A stretch of DNA of 35,152 nucleotides. Source: Rhizorhabdus sp. (GTDB lineage Bacteria; Pseudomonadota; Alphaproteobacteria; Sphingomonadales; Sphingomonadaceae). Location of the stretch: NCBI RefSeq assembly GCF_018006725.1, contig NZ_JAGMXV010000021.1, positions 1-35,152 of the forward strand. The letters are read 5' to 3'. Below are positions 33,817 through 35,152 of this stretch, piece after piece; within the stretch, counting starts at the first letter, position 1, and each line of letters opens with the position of its first letter. A program made the translations under genes and the position numbers. A model generated the notes under the pieces. That model saw only the letters and a list, made by a program, of their open reading frames with translations, had not been told where the DNA came from and searched no databases.

Positions 33817-33850
33817 GGGATGAAACGACGGCGGTGCGACGTTTCATCCC
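33817..33850. promoter_or_regulatory. 11-bp inverted repeat between ECF sigma and subtilase genes
   Basis: GGGATGAAACG, 12-base spacer, CGTTTCATCCC, arms perfect. It lies 31 bases from the sigma start and 61 from the subtilase start. Each strand reads TGAAAC, a -35-like ECF element, then CGTT after 13 bases, which is short of the usual 16. It is either a symmetric operator or a compact divergent autoregulated promoter. Confidence 0.6.
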
Positions 33851-33852
33851 AG

Positions 33853-33877
33853 GCAACCGACAAAAGCGAGCGGCGTT
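33853..33877 (+). promoter_or_regulatory. ECF promoter candidate for the subtilase gene
   Basis: GCAAC (33853-33857), 16 bases, CGTT (33874-33877), one mismatch to GGAAC-N16/17-CGTT. A start near 33884 would leave 27 bases before ATG 33911. Visual match only. Confidence 0.4.
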
Positions 33878-33910
33878 CTGTCGTAACGGCCTTGAAAGGA
33901 ATCCGATCCG

Positions 33911-35152
33911 ATGCTCCCCCTCCGCACCAGCCTGGCGCTCGGCATCGCGATCCTGTCGGCGTCGGCCGCCGCCGCTCAGTTGCTGCCCCAGCTTTCGTCT
34001 CCTTTGGGTCCGACGATCGGACGAACGCTGGAGGACGTGGGAGAAGATGCCGCGCGTCCGGTGCGCTCCGGTCTGGACCAGGTCGACAGTGCATTGCAGC
34101 GACTCCGGCAAACCCGCCTGGACAGCCTTTCGGCGCTCGTCCGCCAGCATTCCGACGACCTCGCGCTCGATCTGCGCGGCGATCCCGCGATACGGGACGA
34201 ATTGCTGCTGCTCGATCCAGACGCCGGCGCGCTCGATGCGGCGCAGCAGGCGGGTTTCGACGTGATCGGCGACGACCGGCTGGAAGGTCTCGACATTCGC
34301 ACCGTCCGGCTGCGGCCGCCCGCCAATATGGATCTTGCACGGGCCGAGCGACGGCTTCGGCAGGCCGTGCGCGGCGCCACGATCCAGTCCAATCCGATCT
34401 ACCGGACCGTCGGCACGGCCACGCCGCAGACGACAGCCACGCCCGTCGCGCGATCGAAAGCACGGTCCGGGGCGGTTATCGGCCTGATCGATGGCGGCGT
34501 CGCCGGCCTTTCCTCTTTTTCCAGATCGGTGACATCGCTCGGCTTCGCGACCGGCGCGCCGGTCGCCAACGATCATGCCACGGCCATCGCCTCGATCCTG
34601 CTAGGCCATGGCAGGATTCCCGCGCTGGTGCCCGGTGGGTCGTTGCTGTCGGCCGACATATATGGCCGCGATCCACGCGGCGGTAACGCGCTGGCGATCG
34701 CCCGCGCCCTCGGCTGGCTTGCCGGCTCCGGAGCGCATATCATCAACATCAGCCTGGTCGGCCCCGACAATCCCCTGCTGGCAAAGGCGATCTCGGCCGT
34801 CGACAAGCGCGGCATCATCATCGTGGCGGCCGTGGGAAATGACGGTGCTGCGGCGCCGCCAGCCTATCCGGCCTCCTATCCCCAAGTCATCGCCGTCACC
34901 GGCGTGGACGCCAAGGGAAGACCTCTGATCGAGGCCGGGCGCGCGAAGCATATAGACTTCGCGGCTCCCGCTGCGGATCTTGTCGGAGCGAATGCAACGG
35001 GTGGCGTAGGGCTCCTGCGCGGGACATCCTATGCCGCGCCCTTCGTTGCCGGGACGCTGGCGTCTCTCGACCCCGGCCAGAGGGCGAACCGAAGCGGTGC
35101 TGCCGCCCCGCTAACCCGCCTTGCCGTCAAGCCTGCCAACTTCGCCCCCGGA
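33911..35152 (+). CDS. S8 family serine peptidase (subtilase), 3' end outside window
   Basis: Open from ATG 33911 to the last base, 414 codons with no stop. A signal peptide (MLPLRTSLALGIAILSASAAAAQ) leads to a long N-terminal region (about 24-185), Leu/Asp/Arg-rich, perhaps an inhibitor-like propeptide. The catalytic residues are Asp194 (GLIDGGV), His222 (NDHATAIASIL), oxyanion Asn310 (VAAVGNDG) and Ser373 (RGTSYAAPFVAG). The motifs around Asp and His are unusual: DGG for DSG/DTG, and HAT for HGT. It is divergent from an ECF sigma/anti-sigma operon; a role in the signal path or as a target gene is possible. AAAGGA about 10 bases before the ATG is the likely ribosome-binding site. Confidence 0.92.
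   Translation, partial: MLPLRTSLALGIAILSASAAAAQLLPQLSSPLGPTIGRTLEDVGEDAARPVRSGLDQVDSALQRLRQTRLDSLSALVRQHSDDLALDLRGDPAIRDELLLLDPDAGALDAAQQAGFDVIGDDRLEGLDIRTVRLRPPANMDLARAERRLRQAVRGATIQSNPIYRTVGTATPQTTATPVARSKARSGAVIGLIDGGVAGLSSFSRSVTSLGFATGAPVANDHATAIASILLGHGRIPALVPGGSLLSADIYGRDPRGGNALAIARALGWLAGSGAHIINISLVGPDNPLLAKAISAVDKRGIIIVAAVGNDGAAAPPAYPASYPQVIAVTGVDAKGRPLIEAGRAKHIDFAAPAADLVGANATGGVGLLRGTSYAAPFVAGTLASLDPGQRANRSGAAAPLTRLAVKPANFAPG

Noticed and set aside
33313-34686. 457-codon plus-strand frame across the sigma gene and subtilase start
   Set aside because: It is antisense to sigma regions 2 and 4 and out of frame with the subtilase, whose catalytic motifs are intact.

Overview
The window is high-GC DNA from a chromosome that looks like a sphingomonad (Sphingomonadaceae, Alphaproteobacteria). 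The reasons are codon use, a large TonB-dependent receptor with an EIVVTAR-type TonB box, an rne - amidase - PBP1A - prfB order that I recall as common in alphaproteobacteria, an RNase E with an acidic S1 insertion and a C-terminal GWW motif, and ECF promoters of the alphaproteobacterial GGAAC/CGTT type. Assignment to genus is not possible from this sequence alone. No tRNA, rRNA, CRISPR array, IS element or prophage gene was seen.

Layout. 1-4.8 kb is a probable catabolic/uptake cluster: the end of an alpha/beta hydrolase, a TonB-dependent receptor, an MFS transporter, and a convergent nitrilase. 4.8-11.5 kb holds a DUF952 protein, a DUF481 outer-membrane protein with a DUF885 zinc-peptidase-like protein, then, divergently, two overlapping oligopeptide-binding lipoproteins with no permease, and a DUF4112 protein. 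11.5-14 kb on the minus strand holds CsbD (stress), a DsbA/ScsC-like thiol oxidoreductase and a BepA-like M48 protease with TPRs. 14-22.3 kb is the housekeeping block: rne on minus, and divergently amiC-like amidase, PBP1A and prfB. 22.3-29.6 kb has a small secreted xxDRRW-repeat protein, a terminator, an unusual regulatory region (pentanucleotide repeat, ECF-type promoter, several palindromes), an RND efflux operon (adaptor, pump, outer-membrane factor) and a TonB-like protein at its end. 29.6-35.2 kb has an EF-hand protein, malate synthase G, a tiny Cys-rich protein, an ECF sigma/anti-sigma pair, and a divergent subtilase that runs off the window.

How parts fit. Peptide/envelope handling recurs (DUF885, two OppA-like lipoproteins, DsbA-like, BepA-like, amidase, PBP1A, subtilase). 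Stress control recurs too: ECF-type promoter matches sit before csbD (GGAGC-N16-CGTT), the RND operon (GGAAC-N17-CGTT, an exact match to the general-stress sigma EcfG consensus as I know it) and the subtilase (GCAAC-N16-CGTT). The most notable items are the stress-type promoter with stacked palindromes before the efflux operon, the nearby 7-copy CGCGC repeat that sets the frame of a short reading frame, the orphan tandem peptide-binding lipoproteins facing a peptidase, the hexapeptide-repeat protein, and the sigma/anti-sigma/subtilase module with an 11-bp inverted repeat between its divergent genes.
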